The notes: generated by a model from the sequence alone, not told the origin. A stretch of DNA of 64,000 nucleotides from RGIG7450 sp045633565 (GCA_045633565.1 JAZQYO010000006.1:1-64000), one strand, 5' to 3'; positions 8,518-17,125 are shown, counted from the stretch's first letter. Translations and numbers: made by a program.

Positions 8518-9162
8518 TTGAAAAGCGAGATTATAAACTACATAAGACGGAATCGTGTAAGTACAACCGAGGTTGCTGATTGTCTTGGGAAAGCCGGTGC
8601 AATCGAAAATGTTATGCCTATTAACAGCAGACATTTTAAGGTTGGAAACGTAAAATGGGTTTATGCATACAAAGAATCCAACTGGGATGTTCATAAGCAG
8701 ATTGTTGATACAAATGAAGGCGACATAGTTTTCATAGATGCTATTGATTGCAAACACCGTGCTATAATTGGTGACCTTGTAAGCAAATATATACTTTTAT
8801 ACAAGCAGGCAACCGCCATTGTTACTAACAGTAAAATGCGTGATGCTGCAGCCCTTATACGTGAAAATTATCCTATATGGTGCACAGGAGTAACTCCGGT
8901 AGGGTGCTTTAATACAAAACCCGAACCTCCGCTTGCGGCAGAAATTGAGAGCCGACACCGCGAAATGTATGATGGTACAATTGCGGTTTGTGATGATTGC
9001 GGAGTGGTTATTATTCCGAAAGAACATCATACACAGGAGTTTCTTCAGAAACTGAAAAATATAGAGGAGCAGGAAGATATTTGGTTTGACAGATTAGACA
9101 GACATAAAGAAAGCACCTTTGATATTGTTTGCCTTAAAAAATATCTTTCAGATGATAAATAA
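8518..9162 (+). CDS. RraA/HMG-aldolase family protein
   Basis: The 214-residue protein matches the RraA-like family (4-hydroxy-4-methyl-2-oxoglutarate aldolase and oxaloacetate decarboxylase types). Evidence is the N-terminal VSTTEVADCLGKAG and the central GDIVFIDAIDCKHRAIIGDL, equivalent to the conserved GGxxxGDL active-site region but with several Gly replaced. Active family members release pyruvate, the keto substrate of the dehydrogenase encoded two genes upstream. The TTG start at 8518 is supported by AAAGGAAG seven bases upstream. The partly degenerate active-site loop means a binding or different catalytic role is possible. Confidence 0.6.
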   Translation: MKSEIINYIRRNRVSTTEVADCLGKAGAIENVMPINSRHFKVGNVKWVYAYKESNWDVHKQIVDTNEGDIVFIDAIDCKHRAIIGDLVSKYILLYKQATAIVTNSKMRDAAALIRENYPIWCTGVTPVGCFNTKPEPPLAAEIESRHREMYDGTIAVCDDCGVVIIPKEHHTQEFLQKLKNIEEQEDIWFDRLDRHKESTFDIVCLKKYLSDDK

Positions 9163-9163
9163 G

Positions 9164-9592
9164 ATGGAATATTCAATTGCAAAAACCTATGATGAGGTTT
9201 TAACAGCATTTACTAAGTTAAAAAGTGCATTTTTTGATTTCAATGGAGAAATTGAGAGTTTTGCAGAAAAAATTTATACTAATGGTTTTTGTATTGTTTG
9301 CAAAGAGGAGGACACGGCAGGACTTATTGCATTTTATGCAAACGACTATGATACTAATACTGCATATATTACTTCTCTTTTGGTAGATAAAAAATGTCGT
9401 GGAATGGGAATAGCAACAGAACTTGTTCAAAGGGTAGAATCTATCTGCTTTGCAAATGGTTTTAAACAGGTGAAGCTTGAGGTTAATAAAGCCAATCTTC
9501 CGGCAATTTCTCTTTATGAAAAACTTGGATATAAATCGGATTCCGAAAAAGAAGAATCAATATATATGTGTAAGGATTTAGAGGTTGATTGA
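9164..9592 (+). CDS. GNAT-family N-acetyltransferase
   Basis: This 142-residue protein has the GNAT acetyl-CoA signature: ITSLLVDKKCRGMGIATELV (residues about 62-81, with the RGxGxA pyrophosphate loop) and a C-terminal NLPAISLYEKLGYK. It would acylate an amine. The ATG at 9164 directly follows the previous stop and has no clear RBS, so expression probably depends on coupling; an in-frame ATG at 9152 is the alternative. Next to a DegT aminotransferase and rfbAB, it may N-acylate an amino sugar as VioB or WecD do. Confidence 0.75.
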   Translation: MEYSIAKTYDEVLTAFTKLKSAFFDFNGEIESFAEKIYTNGFCIVCKEEDTAGLIAFYANDYDTNTAYITSLLVDKKCRGMGIATELVQRVESICFANGFKQVKLEVNKANLPAISLYEKLGYKSDSEKEESIYMCKDLEVD

Positions 9593-9594
9593 AC

Positions 9595-10695
9595 ATGAAA
9601 AATATTAATGTCACCCGTTCGTCTATGCCCTCGTTTGAGGAATATTGTGAAGAAATAAAAGGACTTTGGGACAGCCGATGGCTTACTAATAATGGCGAGA
9701 AACATAAACAGCTTGAAGAGGATTTGAAATCTTATTTATCAGTCCCCAACCTAACCCTTTTTACAAACGGACACCTTGCGCTTGAAACAATTCTTGAGGC
9801 GATGGATTTCAAAAAGGGTAGCGAGGTTATAACCACACCATTTACATTTGCCTCAACAACACATGCCATTGTAAGAAGCGGACTTGTTCCTGTTTTTTGT
9901 GATATTAACCGGGACGATTATACAATAGACACTTCGAAAATCGAGTCACTTATCACTGATAAAACTTGTGCTATATTGCCTGTACATGTTTATGGAAATC
10001 TGTGTGATACAGATGAGATTGACAGACTGGGGAAAAAGCATGGACTTAAGGTTATATATGACGCTGCTCATGCTTTTGGTGTTATGGTAAACGGGAAAAG
10101 TGCGGCAAGTTTTGGTGATGCATCAATGTTCAGCTTCCATGCAACAAAGGTGTTCAACACCATTGAAGGCGGTTGCATAAGCTATAAAGATGAATGTTAC
10201 ATAAAACCTCTAAATGATTTGAAAAATTTCGGTATCGACGGTCCTGAAAGTTGTCACCTTGTCGGTGGAAATGCAAAAATGAATGAATTTCAGGCGGCGA
10301 TGGGAATTTGTAATCTTCGTCACATAAGAGAGGAGATTGCAAAAAGAAAAAAAGCTACTGAAAGATACCGTGAAAAGCTTTCGGGCGTAAGCGGAATCAG
10401 ACTTTGCGGCGAGCAAAAAGATGTAAAATCAAATTATGCATATTTTCCTGTTTTGTTTGACGGATATAAGTTAACGCGTGATGAGGTTTTTGAAAAGCTT
10501 AGTGAAAATAATATTACGGCAAGAAAATATTTTTATCCGCTGACAAGCGATTTTGAATGTTATAAGGACAAATTCAAATGTGGTGAAACTCCGGTAGCGG
10601 AGGAAACAGCATCAAAAATACTTTGTCTTCCCATGTATGCGGACTTAACCCTTGATGATGTTGACAGAATCTGCGATATTATTTTAAAAGGATGA
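9595..10695 (+). CDS. DegT/DnrJ/EryC1/StrS sugar aminotransferase
   Basis: This 366-residue PLP-dependent enzyme transfers an amine from glutamate to a keto-sugar nucleotide. The Schiff-base lysine lies in FSFHATKVFNTIEGG near residue 185, preceded by the PLP-contacting VIYDAAHAFG. The ATG at 9595 has GAGG eight bases upstream; the in-frame TTG at 9589 lies too close to it. With rfbA and rfbB in the same operon and no rfbC or rfbD, the likely substrate is dTDP-4-keto-6-deoxyglucose, giving a 4-amino-4,6-dideoxy sugar. The stereochemistry cannot be inferred. Confidence 0.85.
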   Translation: MKNINVTRSSMPSFEEYCEEIKGLWDSRWLTNNGEKHKQLEEDLKSYLSVPNLTLFTNGHLALETILEAMDFKKGSEVITTPFTFASTTHAIVRSGLVPVFCDINRDDYTIDTSKIESLITDKTCAILPVHVYGNLCDTDEIDRLGKKHGLKVIYDAAHAFGVMVNGKSAASFGDASMFSFHATKVFNTIEGGCISYKDECYIKPLNDLKNFGIDGPESCHLVGGNAKMNEFQAAMGICNLRHIREEIAKRKKATERYREKLSGVSGIRLCGEQKDVKSNYAYFPVLFDGYKLTRDEVFEKLSENNITARKYFYPLTSDFECYKDKFKCGETPVAEETASKILCLPMYADLTLDDVDRICDIILKG

Positions 10696-10700
10696 AAGCT

Positions 10701-11786
10701 ATGGAAGCGAAAAAACGCGAATCGGGAATTGAACTGTTCCGCACATTGACAATGCTCGCTATTGTTGCACATCATTACATAGTAAACTCGGGTCTTTATT
10801 CCTTGGTTTTAGAATCCCGGACATTTTCATTTCAGAATATTTTTCTTTTGATATTTGGCTGGGGAGGAAAAACAGGAATAAACTGTTTTGTATTGATAAC
10901 AGGATATTTTATGTGCACATCAAAAATTACACTTAAAAAATTTCTGAAGCTTGTTTTAGAGGTGGAGTTTTATAAGATAGCCATATATATTATATTTTTG
11001 TTAACAGGATACAAAAACTTTTCTGTAAAATCTTTAATAGACACTCTACTCCCGGTAACCTCTGTTTCAACGGGATTTACCTCTGCATATATTGTGTTTT
11101 TCCTTTTTATTCCCTTTTTAAACATACTTTTAAACGGAATGAACAAAAAACAACACATATATCTTCTGCTTATGTGCATAGGTGTATATACAGTTTTACC
11201 GACGCTTGGGATTACCGTTACCTATAACTATGCTCTGTGGTTTTCAATCATTTATTTTATAGGTGCATATCTTCGCCTGTATCCGGAGACATGGTTTAAC
11301 AGTAAACGCATTTGGGGTGCACTGGCCATAGCCTCTGTTTTAATATCGTGGGCAAGTGTTGTTTTGTTACCTGCGATAGCTAAGCTTTTGGGTATTGGAC
11401 AAGGGGCATTTAATTATGTGTACTATCTGGTTGCAGATTCCAACAAACCCCTTGCAATTTTAACTGCGGTTAGTACATTTATGTATTTCAAAAACTGCGG
11501 TATAAAGTACAGCAGAATAATCAATACAGTGTCTGCATCTGCTTTTGGCGTATTACTCATTCACGCAAACAGCAGTACAATGATTAACTGGCTTTGGAAG
11601 GATACTTTGAAAAACACAGCATTTTATAATTCGAATATGATTTATTTACATGCAATTACATCGGTTGTGGGAATTTATATTGTATGTACAATAATTGATA
11701 TATTACGGATAAAATGTTTAGAAAAACCACTATTTAAACAATATGATAAACTTTATAATTTGTTTTCTGAGAGGAGAAAGGTATGA
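10701..11786 (+). CDS. Acyltransferase family 3 membrane protein
   Basis: The 361-residue integral membrane protein (about ten hydrophobic segments) belongs to the OafA/WecH acyltransferase-3 family, which O-acetylates or otherwise acylates surface sugars. The N-terminal SGIELFRTLTMLAIVAHHY carries the conserved Arg and catalytic-type His. Start choice: ATG 10701 is nine bases after AAAAGG, whereas ATG 10692 abuts it. The stop forms ATGA with rfbA, indicating coupling. The acyl group and target sugar are unknown. Confidence 0.8.
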   Translation: MEAKKRESGIELFRTLTMLAIVAHHYIVNSGLYSLVLESRTFSFQNIFLLIFGWGGKTGINCFVLITGYFMCTSKITLKKFLKLVLEVEFYKIAIYIIFLLTGYKNFSVKSLIDTLLPVTSVSTGFTSAYIVFFLFIPFLNILLNGMNKKQHIYLLLMCIGVYTVLPTLGITVTYNYALWFSIIYFIGAYLRLYPETWFNSKRIWGALAIASVLISWASVVLLPAIAKLLGIGQGAFNYVYYLVADSNKPLAILTAVSTFMYFKNCGIKYSRIINTVSASAFGVLLIHANSSTMINWLWKDTLKNTAFYNSNMIYLHAITSVVGIYIVCTIIDILRIKCLEKPLFKQYDKLYNLFSERRKV

Positions 11787-12655
11787 AAGGTATAATTTTA
11801 GCAGGCGGAAAAGGAACACGCCTATATCCCATGACCAAAGCGGTGTCAAAACAGCTTCTTCCAATATATGATAAGCCACTTGTCTATTATCCTCTTTCAA
11901 TTCTGCTCCTTGCAGGCATCAGAGAAATTCTGATTATCTCCACTCCTGAGGACACCCCGGTTTATAAAACCCTTTTAGGTGACGGAAGCCAGATTGGCAT
12001 ATCAATTACATATAAAGTTCAGGATACCCCGCGCGGACTTGCCGATGCGTTTATTTTAGGCGAAGAGTTTATTGGTGATGATAGCGTTTGCCTTATCCTG
12101 GGTGATAATGTTTTCTACGGAAAAGATATGACGAAAACTTTAAAGTCTGCCATGGAAAACAAGGTTGGTGCGACCATTTTCGGTTATCCCGTCAGAGACC
12201 CAAAGGCTTTTGGAGTTGTTGAATTTGATGAAAACCGCAAGGTTATATCAATAGAAGAAAAGCCGGAACATCCAAAATCAAACTATGCAGTTCCGGGGCT
12301 GTATTTTTACGATAACCGCGTGGTAGAAATCGCAAAAAATGTAAAACCCTCAGCAAGAGGAGAGATTGAAATAACTGCGGTTAACAATGCATATCTTGAG
12401 TCGGGCGATTTAAACGTTGTTCTCCTGGGCAGGGGAATGGCGTGGCTTGATACAGGGACTCCCGAGGGGATGCTCAAAGCCGCGGAATTTGTTGAATCGG
12501 TTCAGAGCAGACAGGGCTTTTACATTTCATGTATAGAAGAAATTGCGTGGCGCAGAGGCTTTATTACTAAAGAGCAGCTCCTGGAAATTGGCGAAAGCCT
12601 TAAAATGACAGATTACGGACAGTACCTTATTTCTATTGCAAAGGGGAATGTATAA
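11783..12655 (+). CDS. rfbA: Glucose-1-phosphate thymidylyltransferase
   Basis: RfbA (RmlA) makes dTDP-glucose from dTTP and glucose-1-phosphate, the entry point to dTDP-deoxysugars. The 290 residues start with the nucleotidyltransferase signature GIILAGGKGTRLYPMTKAVS, followed by KQLLPIYDKPL, the metal-binding LILGDNVFYG and the sugar-binding EEKPEHPKSNYA. Length and motifs are normal for a full enzyme. It overlaps the acyltransferase stop by four bases and runs into rfbB without a gap, so the two are translated together. Confidence 0.96.
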   Translation: MKGIILAGGKGTRLYPMTKAVSKQLLPIYDKPLVYYPLSILLLAGIREILIISTPEDTPVYKTLLGDGSQIGISITYKVQDTPRGLADAFILGEEFIGDDSVCLILGDNVFYGKDMTKTLKSAMENKVGATIFGYPVRDPKAFGVVEFDENRKVISIEEKPEHPKSNYAVPGLYFYDNRVVEIAKNVKPSARGEIEITAVNNAYLESGDLNVVLLGRGMAWLDTGTPEGMLKAAEFVESVQSRQGFYISCIEEIAWRRGFITKEQLLEIGESLKMTDYGQYLISIAKGNV

Positions 12656-13675
12656 ATGAATGTACTTGTAACCGGCGGAGCCGGATTTATCGGTTCAAAC
12701 TTTGTTTATCACATGCTGGAAAAATATCCGGATTATCGCATAATATGTGTGGATTGCCTGACTTATGCGGGAAATCTTTCCACGCTTGAGGAGGCACTTA
12801 AAAACCCTAACTTTGTGTTTTACAAAACGGATATTTGTGACAGAGGACAAATCTTTTCTATATTCGAAAAAGAAAAACCTGATATAGTTGTTAATTTTGC
12901 AGCAGAAAGTCATGTTGACAGGTCAATTGACAACCCGGGGGTTTTTCTCACAACAAACATTCTTGGAACACAGGTGTTAATGGATGCCTGCAGAAAATAT
13001 GGTATTAAGCGTTACCATCAGGTTTCAACCGATGAAGTTTACGGCGATTTACCTCTTGACAGACCGGATTTGTTCTTTACCGAAACCACGCCTATTCATA
13101 CAAGCAGTCCTTACAGCGCTTCAAAAGCAAGTGCGGACCTTCTTGTTATGGCATATAGCAGAACATTCGGGCTTCCGGTTACAATAAGCCGTTGTTCAAA
13201 CAACTACGGACCATATCATTTTCCGGAAAAGCTTATACCACTTATGATTATAAATGCGCTGAATGATAAGCCCCTTCCGGTTTATGGTACCGGAGAGAAT
13301 GTTCGTGACTGGCTTTATGTTACTGACCACTGTAAAGCAATTGATTTAATTATACACAGCGGTAAAGAGGGAGAGATTTATAATGTTGGCGGGCACAATG
13401 AAATGTGTAACCTTGATATTGTAAAGCTCATTTGCCAAAAACTTGGCAAACCGGAAAGTCTTATAACCTTTGTTGCGGACAGAAAGGGTCATGATATGCG
13501 CTATGCAATTGACCCCACAAAAATCCATAGTGACCTTGGATGGCTTCCGGAAACAAAATTCGCAGACGGTATAGATTACACAATCAAATGGTATCTTGAA
13601 AATAAATCCTGGTGGGAGACGATTATTTCGGGAGAGTACCAAAACTATTACAAAAAAATGTATCTGGAAAGATAG
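12656..13675 (+). CDS. rfbB: dTDP-glucose 4,6-dehydratase
   Basis: RfbB (RmlB) converts dTDP-glucose to dTDP-4-keto-6-deoxyglucose using bound NAD. The 339-residue protein has the NAD loop VTGGAGFIGSNF, the STDEVYG active-site segment with Thr/Asp/Glu, and YSASKASAD supplying the YxxxK catalytic pair. The ATG immediately follows the rfbA stop. No rfbC or rfbD follows, so the product is probably routed to the aminotransferase encoded upstream rather than to rhamnose, unless those genes lie elsewhere. Confidence 0.96.
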   Translation: MNVLVTGGAGFIGSNFVYHMLEKYPDYRIICVDCLTYAGNLSTLEEALKNPNFVFYKTDICDRGQIFSIFEKEKPDIVVNFAAESHVDRSIDNPGVFLTTNILGTQVLMDACRKYGIKRYHQVSTDEVYGDLPLDRPDLFFTETTPIHTSSPYSASKASADLLVMAYSRTFGLPVTISRCSNNYGPYHFPEKLIPLMIINALNDKPLPVYGTGENVRDWLYVTDHCKAIDLIIHSGKEGEIYNVGGHNEMCNLDIVKLICQKLGKPESLITFVADRKGHDMRYAIDPTKIHSDLGWLPETKFADGIDYTIKWYLENKSWWETIISGEYQNYYKKMYLER

Positions 13676-13690
13676 AAAACGGAGATTAAA

Positions 13691-14959
13691 ATGACATTTA
13701 AAAGAGCAGATATTCTGTTGCCGAACTTTTCGGGAGACAGTGAAAAAATGAAAAAATGGAGCGTTGTTGCGTGTGACCAGTATACTTCCGAGCCGGAATA
13801 CTGGGCAGGGGTTGAGTCTGTTGTGGGAGCAAGTGAGTCCACATTCAGACTTACTGTGCCAGAAATTTTTCTTAATGACGCAGACATTGATGAAAGAATA
13901 AAAAAGACCAATCAGGCCATGGCAAAATACATGGATGACGGCGTTTTTACAGAGCATAAAAATACATATATTTACGTGGAAAGAACGCTTAAAAGCGGTG
14001 TGAAAAGACTTGGCATAGTGGGCATGGTTGACCTTGAGGATTATGACTATTCGGTAGGTTCACAGACCAAAATCCGTGCGACTGAAGGAACTGTTGTATC
14101 AAGAATCCCGCCAAGACTTAAGGTGCGTGAAAATGCGCCCGTTGAGCTGCCACACATTATGATGCTTATTGACGATGCAGATTGTGATATAGTTGAGTGC
14201 AATGCAAAGATTAAGGAAACTTTTGAAAAGGTTTATGATTTTGATATGATGCAAAATTCCGGTCATATTACCGGATATAAAATGTCAGAGGCTGCGTGTG
14301 ATGCACTTGATGAAAAACTTGCAGCGCTGGATAATTTAGATAAGTTTAACAAAAAATATGGTGTAGAAAAAACATCACCGCTTATTTTTGCAATGGGTGA
14401 TGGTAATCACTCACTTGCGACGGCAAAGGCGTATTATGAAAATCTTAAAAAGGAAATTGGAGATGCAGCAAAAACTTCTCCGGCAAGATATGCGCTTTGC
14501 GAGCTTGTTAATCTGCACGATAAATCTCTGGAGTTTGAGGCAATTCACAGGGTTGTATTCGGTGCCGACGGAGCCCATTTCCTGCGCGAGTTTGAAAAGG
14601 AATTTGACATAAGCTATGATGAAAATGCCAAGGGACAGACTTTCTGGTTTGTTTACGATGGTGAGAAAAAAAGCGTTACAGTTACAAATCCCAAAGAATA
14701 TCTGACTGTTGCTACAGTTCAGAAATTCATGGACGCATACATTGCCAAAAAAGGTGGCGAAGTAGATTATATCCATGGTGAAGATGTTGTTGTCCGTCTG
14801 TGCGAAGACAAGAAAAACTTTGGTATAATACTCCAGTCAATGGACAAATCAGACCTTTACAAATCTGTAATTTTGGACGGCGCACTGCCGAGGAAAACAT
14901 TCTCCATGGGAGAGGCGTGCGACAAAAGATTTTACATTGAAGCAAGAAAAATCAGATAA
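13691..14959 (+). CDS. DUF1015 family protein (SerK/SbnI-like fold)
   Basis: The 422-residue protein belongs to DUF1015, a family related to ADP-dependent serine kinases of the SerK/SbnI type. Recognisable segments are the N-terminal WSVVACDQYTSEPEYW, the central SRIPPRLKVRENAPVELPH, and FAMGDGNHSLATAK near residue 240, the family's most conserved motif. It follows rfbB by 15 bases and is closed by a strong terminator, so it probably shares the operon. Whether it phosphorylates serine or plays a part in glycan synthesis is not known. Confidence 0.8.
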   Translation: MTFKRADILLPNFSGDSEKMKKWSVVACDQYTSEPEYWAGVESVVGASESTFRLTVPEIFLNDADIDERIKKTNQAMAKYMDDGVFTEHKNTYIYVERTLKSGVKRLGIVGMVDLEDYDYSVGSQTKIRATEGTVVSRIPPRLKVRENAPVELPHIMMLIDDADCDIVECNAKIKETFEKVYDFDMMQNSGHITGYKMSEAACDALDEKLAALDNLDKFNKKYGVEKTSPLIFAMGDGNHSLATAKAYYENLKKEIGDAAKTSPARYALCELVNLHDKSLEFEAIHRVVFGADGAHFLREFEKEFDISYDENAKGQTFWFVYDGEKKSVTVTNPKEYLTVATVQKFMDAYIAKKGGEVDYIHGEDVVVRLCEDKKNFGIILQSMDKSDLYKSVILDGALPRKTFSMGEACDKRFYIEARKIR

Positions 14960-14961
14960 GA

Positions 14962-14987
14962 AAAACCGCCTTTTGAGGCGGTTTTTT
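14962..14987 (+). terminator. Rho-independent terminator
   Basis: The stem AACCGCC/GGCGGTT with loop TTTTGA is followed by a T run. It ends the polysaccharide operon and lies just before the RBS of the next gene. Confidence 0.85.
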
Positions 14988-14998
14988 CGGAGGTTTTT

Positions 14999-15673
14999 AT
15001 GAACAGAAAGAAATCAGCGGCAATTATGACGATAGTAGCCCTCTGCTGCGCTATTATGACGGTAATAGATGGAATATGGCAACCTGATTATCAGGTGAAA
15101 TCTGCTATAAAACTCGGGCTGTTCCTTGTTTTCCCGTTTTTATATTCCGTTTTCATCGGCAAACTTAACCTGATAAAGCTTTTCAAAGCTAATAAAAAGG
15201 GTATGAAACTTGCAGTTGTACTTTGTGTCCCTACTTATATTGTGATAGTTGCAGCATATATTTTACTGAAAGATTATTTCGATTTTTCAAAAATAACGGG
15301 TGCGCTGACAGGGAACATAGGCGTCACACGGGATAATTTTTTCCTTGTGGCACTATATATTTCATTTATAAACTCTCTTTTAGAGGAGTTTTTCTTCCGT
15401 GGATTTGCTTTTTTATCGCTTAAAAAAGTTGCAGGAAAAAGAAAAGCCTACATTTTCAGTGCGGCCATATTTGCATTTTATCATATTGCCATTATGACAG
15501 GATGGTTCTCAGTGGGGATGTTTTTAATTGCAATTGCAGGCCTTTTTGCAGGAGGACTTGTTTTGAGCTATCTTAATCTTAAAAGCGGAAACATATATAC
15601 TTCATGGTTTGTTCACATGTTTGCCAATTTTGCCATAAACACTGTTGGGTTTATGCTTTTTGGTATAATTTAA
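14999..15673 (+). CDS. CPBP-family intramembrane metalloprotease
   Basis: The 224-residue, roughly seven-helix membrane protein belongs to the CPBP (Abi/CAAX-like) glutamic-type intramembrane protease family. The conserved LLEEFFFRG (near residue 130) supplies the EExxxR motif, FYHIAIM the first histidine site and SWFVHMFANFAIN the second. Some members process signal peptides or confer bacteriocin immunity; no such target is adjacent. GGAGG precedes the ATG. Its position only 12 bases after a terminator suggests partial read-through or an unseen promoter. Confidence 0.85.
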   Translation: MNRKKSAAIMTIVALCCAIMTVIDGIWQPDYQVKSAIKLGLFLVFPFLYSVFIGKLNLIKLFKANKKGMKLAVVLCVPTYIVIVAAYILLKDYFDFSKITGALTGNIGVTRDNFFLVALYISFINSLLEEFFFRGFAFLSLKKVAGKRKAYIFSAAIFAFYHIAIMTGWFSVGMFLIAIAGLFAGGLVLSYLNLKSGNIYTSWFVHMFANFAINTVGFMLFGII

Positions 15674-15675
15674 GC

Positions 15676-15704
15676 TTGATGACGGAAAGAAAATATGATA
15701 AAAT
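15676..15704 (+). promoter_or_regulatory. Promoter of yitT-like gene
   Basis: TTGATG at 15676-15681 and TAAAAT at 15699-15704 are separated by 17 bases. They lie directly upstream of the RBS GAGGTGAT at 15711. Confidence 0.6.
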
Positions 15705-15722
15705 TTAAATGAGGTGATAAGA

Positions 15723-16589
15723 GTGAACAGATTTAGGGTTTCAAATTTTCTTCTGCTGACCATAGCAGGATTTATAAATGCATTTGGTGTTACGGTTTTT
15801 CTGGCACCGGTTAAACTTTATGACAGCGGAATTTCTGGAACGTCACTGATGCTTTCGCAGATTACACCCGAATTTTTCTCTTTGTCATTTTTCCTGCTTG
15901 TGCTTAACATACCACTATTTCTTTTTGGATTAAAAAGGCAGGGGATAACCTTTACGGTATATTCACTTTATACGGTTGCGGTTTATTCTCTGGGCGCATG
16001 GCTTATAACCGACGTTCTGCCCATTGATGTAAGCATAGCATCGCCGCTTGCGGGAAACGATTTGTTGCTTTGCGCACTTTTTGGCGGGATGATTTCGGGC
16101 GTGGGCAGTGGTATGACAATCCGGTTTGGCGGAGCAATTGACGGCATAGAAGTTATGTCGGTTGTGTTTGCCAAAAAGCTGAATGTAACGGTTGGAACAT
16201 TTGTAATGATTTACAATGTCATTTTATATGTGATAACCGGATTTGTCACAAAGAGCTGGATTCTGCCTCTTTATTCCATTGTTACTTACGGTGCAGGACT
16301 TAAAACAATTGACTTTATAGTTGAAGGTCTTGACCGTTCAAAAGCCGTTATGATAATAACCGAAAAACCACATGAAATAAGTGATGCACTCACGGGAGAA
16401 TTCGGAACGGGAACAACCGAGCTTCAGGCCAAGGGCGGTTATTCCAAAACGGAAAAAGCGGCAGTTTATTTTGTGGTAAACCGTTTTCAGATTTCAAGAA
16501 TGAAAGACATTGTCCACACGGTTGACCCCAAAGCGTATATGACAATTACAGAGGTTGCAGACGTTTTTAAAAGTCTGCACGAACAGTAA
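15723..16589 (+). CDS. YitT family membrane protein
   Basis: This 288-residue protein has an N-terminal multi-helix membrane part (residues about 1-190) typical of YitT/DUF161 and a C-terminal cytoplasmic DUF2179-like domain (about 200-288, with MIITEKPHEISDAL). Family members are widespread in Bacillota and their function is unknown. The GTG at 15723 is chosen because GAGGTGAT at 15711-15718 is correctly spaced; the in-frame GTG at 15714 lies inside that RBS. It is convergent with a tiny minus-strand gene and shares its terminator. Confidence 0.85.
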   Translation: MNRFRVSNFLLLTIAGFINAFGVTVFLAPVKLYDSGISGTSLMLSQITPEFFSLSFFLLVLNIPLFLFGLKRQGITFTVYSLYTVAVYSLGAWLITDVLPIDVSIASPLAGNDLLLCALFGGMISGVGSGMTIRFGGAIDGIEVMSVVFAKKLNVTVGTFVMIYNVILYVITGFVTKSWILPLYSIVTYGAGLKTIDFIVEGLDRSKAVMIITEKPHEISDALTGEFGTGTTELQAKGGYSKTEKAAVYFVVNRFQISRMKDIVHTVDPKAYMTITEVADVFKSLHEQ

Positions 16590-16595
16590 AAATAG

Positions 16596-16625
16596 AAAGG
16601 TCATAGCCAGTTGGCTATGACCTTT
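16596..16625. terminator. Bidirectional terminator
   Basis: A perfect 13-bp stem (AAAGGTCATAGCC with its complement, loop AGTT) lies between the convergent YitT gene and the 37-residue small gene and can serve both. Confidence 0.8.
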
Positions 16626-16631
16626 GATGTT

Positions 16632-16745
16632 TTATTCCTGATTTATATATATTTCTTCGGCTTTTTTCTGTGCCTCCTCCAAAATTTTTGTTGCCTCTGT
16701 TATAGCATTAAATAATATTAAATACATTTCTTTATAATTATTCAT
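16632..16745 (-). CDS. 37-residue conserved-looking small protein, copy 1
   Basis: This protein of 37 residues starts at ATG 16745 with GGAG ten bases upstream. It contains NYKEMYLILFNAITEA followed by a charged Glu/Lys-rich stretch, and looks like one amphipathic helix with coiled-coil potential. It is real rather than random because a second gene at 63772-63882 encodes almost the same protein with synonymous and conservative differences, in the same relative position to a homologous RNA and a bidirectional terminator. No function is known to me. The RNA gene at 16855-17067 lies 110 bases upstream on the same strand. Confidence 0.75.
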   Translation of the reverse strand: MNNYKEMYLILFNAITEATKILEEAQKKAEEIYINQE

Positions 16746-16854
16746 AATGTTTTTTCTCCGTTCGTTTAATATAATTGTAGGGAATGGCGATTTTCGACAT
16801 TCCGTTTTGCGGTGCATCCTGAAGGCTGCACCCTACACACCGTTTTTTCACATT

Positions 16855-17067
16855 AAAAAAATGCGCCGGCTTGCCGGCGCAGAAAAACGCACGGCCCCGT
16901 GTCGCCAGACACAAGTCAAAAGAAAGGGCAAAACCACATTCTCTCAAACCACCAGGAGCCTGCATTTTTAGCAAAGAAGTCAGTGATTTAAGAGAATATT
17001 AAAAATGGGCATAATAACCCCTGTAATTATGGCATCATCCTTTCATTATTAACTTGTATCTGGCAAT
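16855..17067 (-). ncRNA. 6S-RNA-like structured RNA, copy 1
   Basis: A promoter at 17072-17100 would start a roughly 213-base minus-strand RNA. Its extreme 5' end (17049-17066) can pair with 16902-16919 over 18 bp (15 Watson-Crick, 3 G-U), giving one long closing helix. Inside, a 12-bp helix begins ATTCTCTTAAAT and pairs with GTTTGAGAGAAT; unpaired bubbles lie between. A GC hairpin (TGCGCCGGC, 16862-16870, with 16873-16881) and seven U residues end it. Closed ends, a central bubble and about 200 bases recall 6S RNA, but I cannot run a covariance model and the class is unconfirmed. Confidence 0.55.
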
Positions 17068-17071
17068 TATA

Positions 17072-17100
17072 ATTATATCACTCAGTTTTACATTTTGCAA
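17072..17100 (-). promoter_or_regulatory. Promoter of 6S-like RNA
   Basis: On the minus strand TTGCAA (17095-17100) is followed after 17 bases by TATAAT (17072-17077). The predicted start falls within two bases of the closing helix of the RNA. Confidence 0.7.
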
Positions 17101-17125
17101 CATTTTTTTATCGACAAATTGTGAC

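Noticed and set aside
16738..16974. Overlapping 74-78 codon frames on both strands near the 6S-like RNA
   Set aside because: They run through the RNA helices and terminator hairpins, and neither has an RBS.
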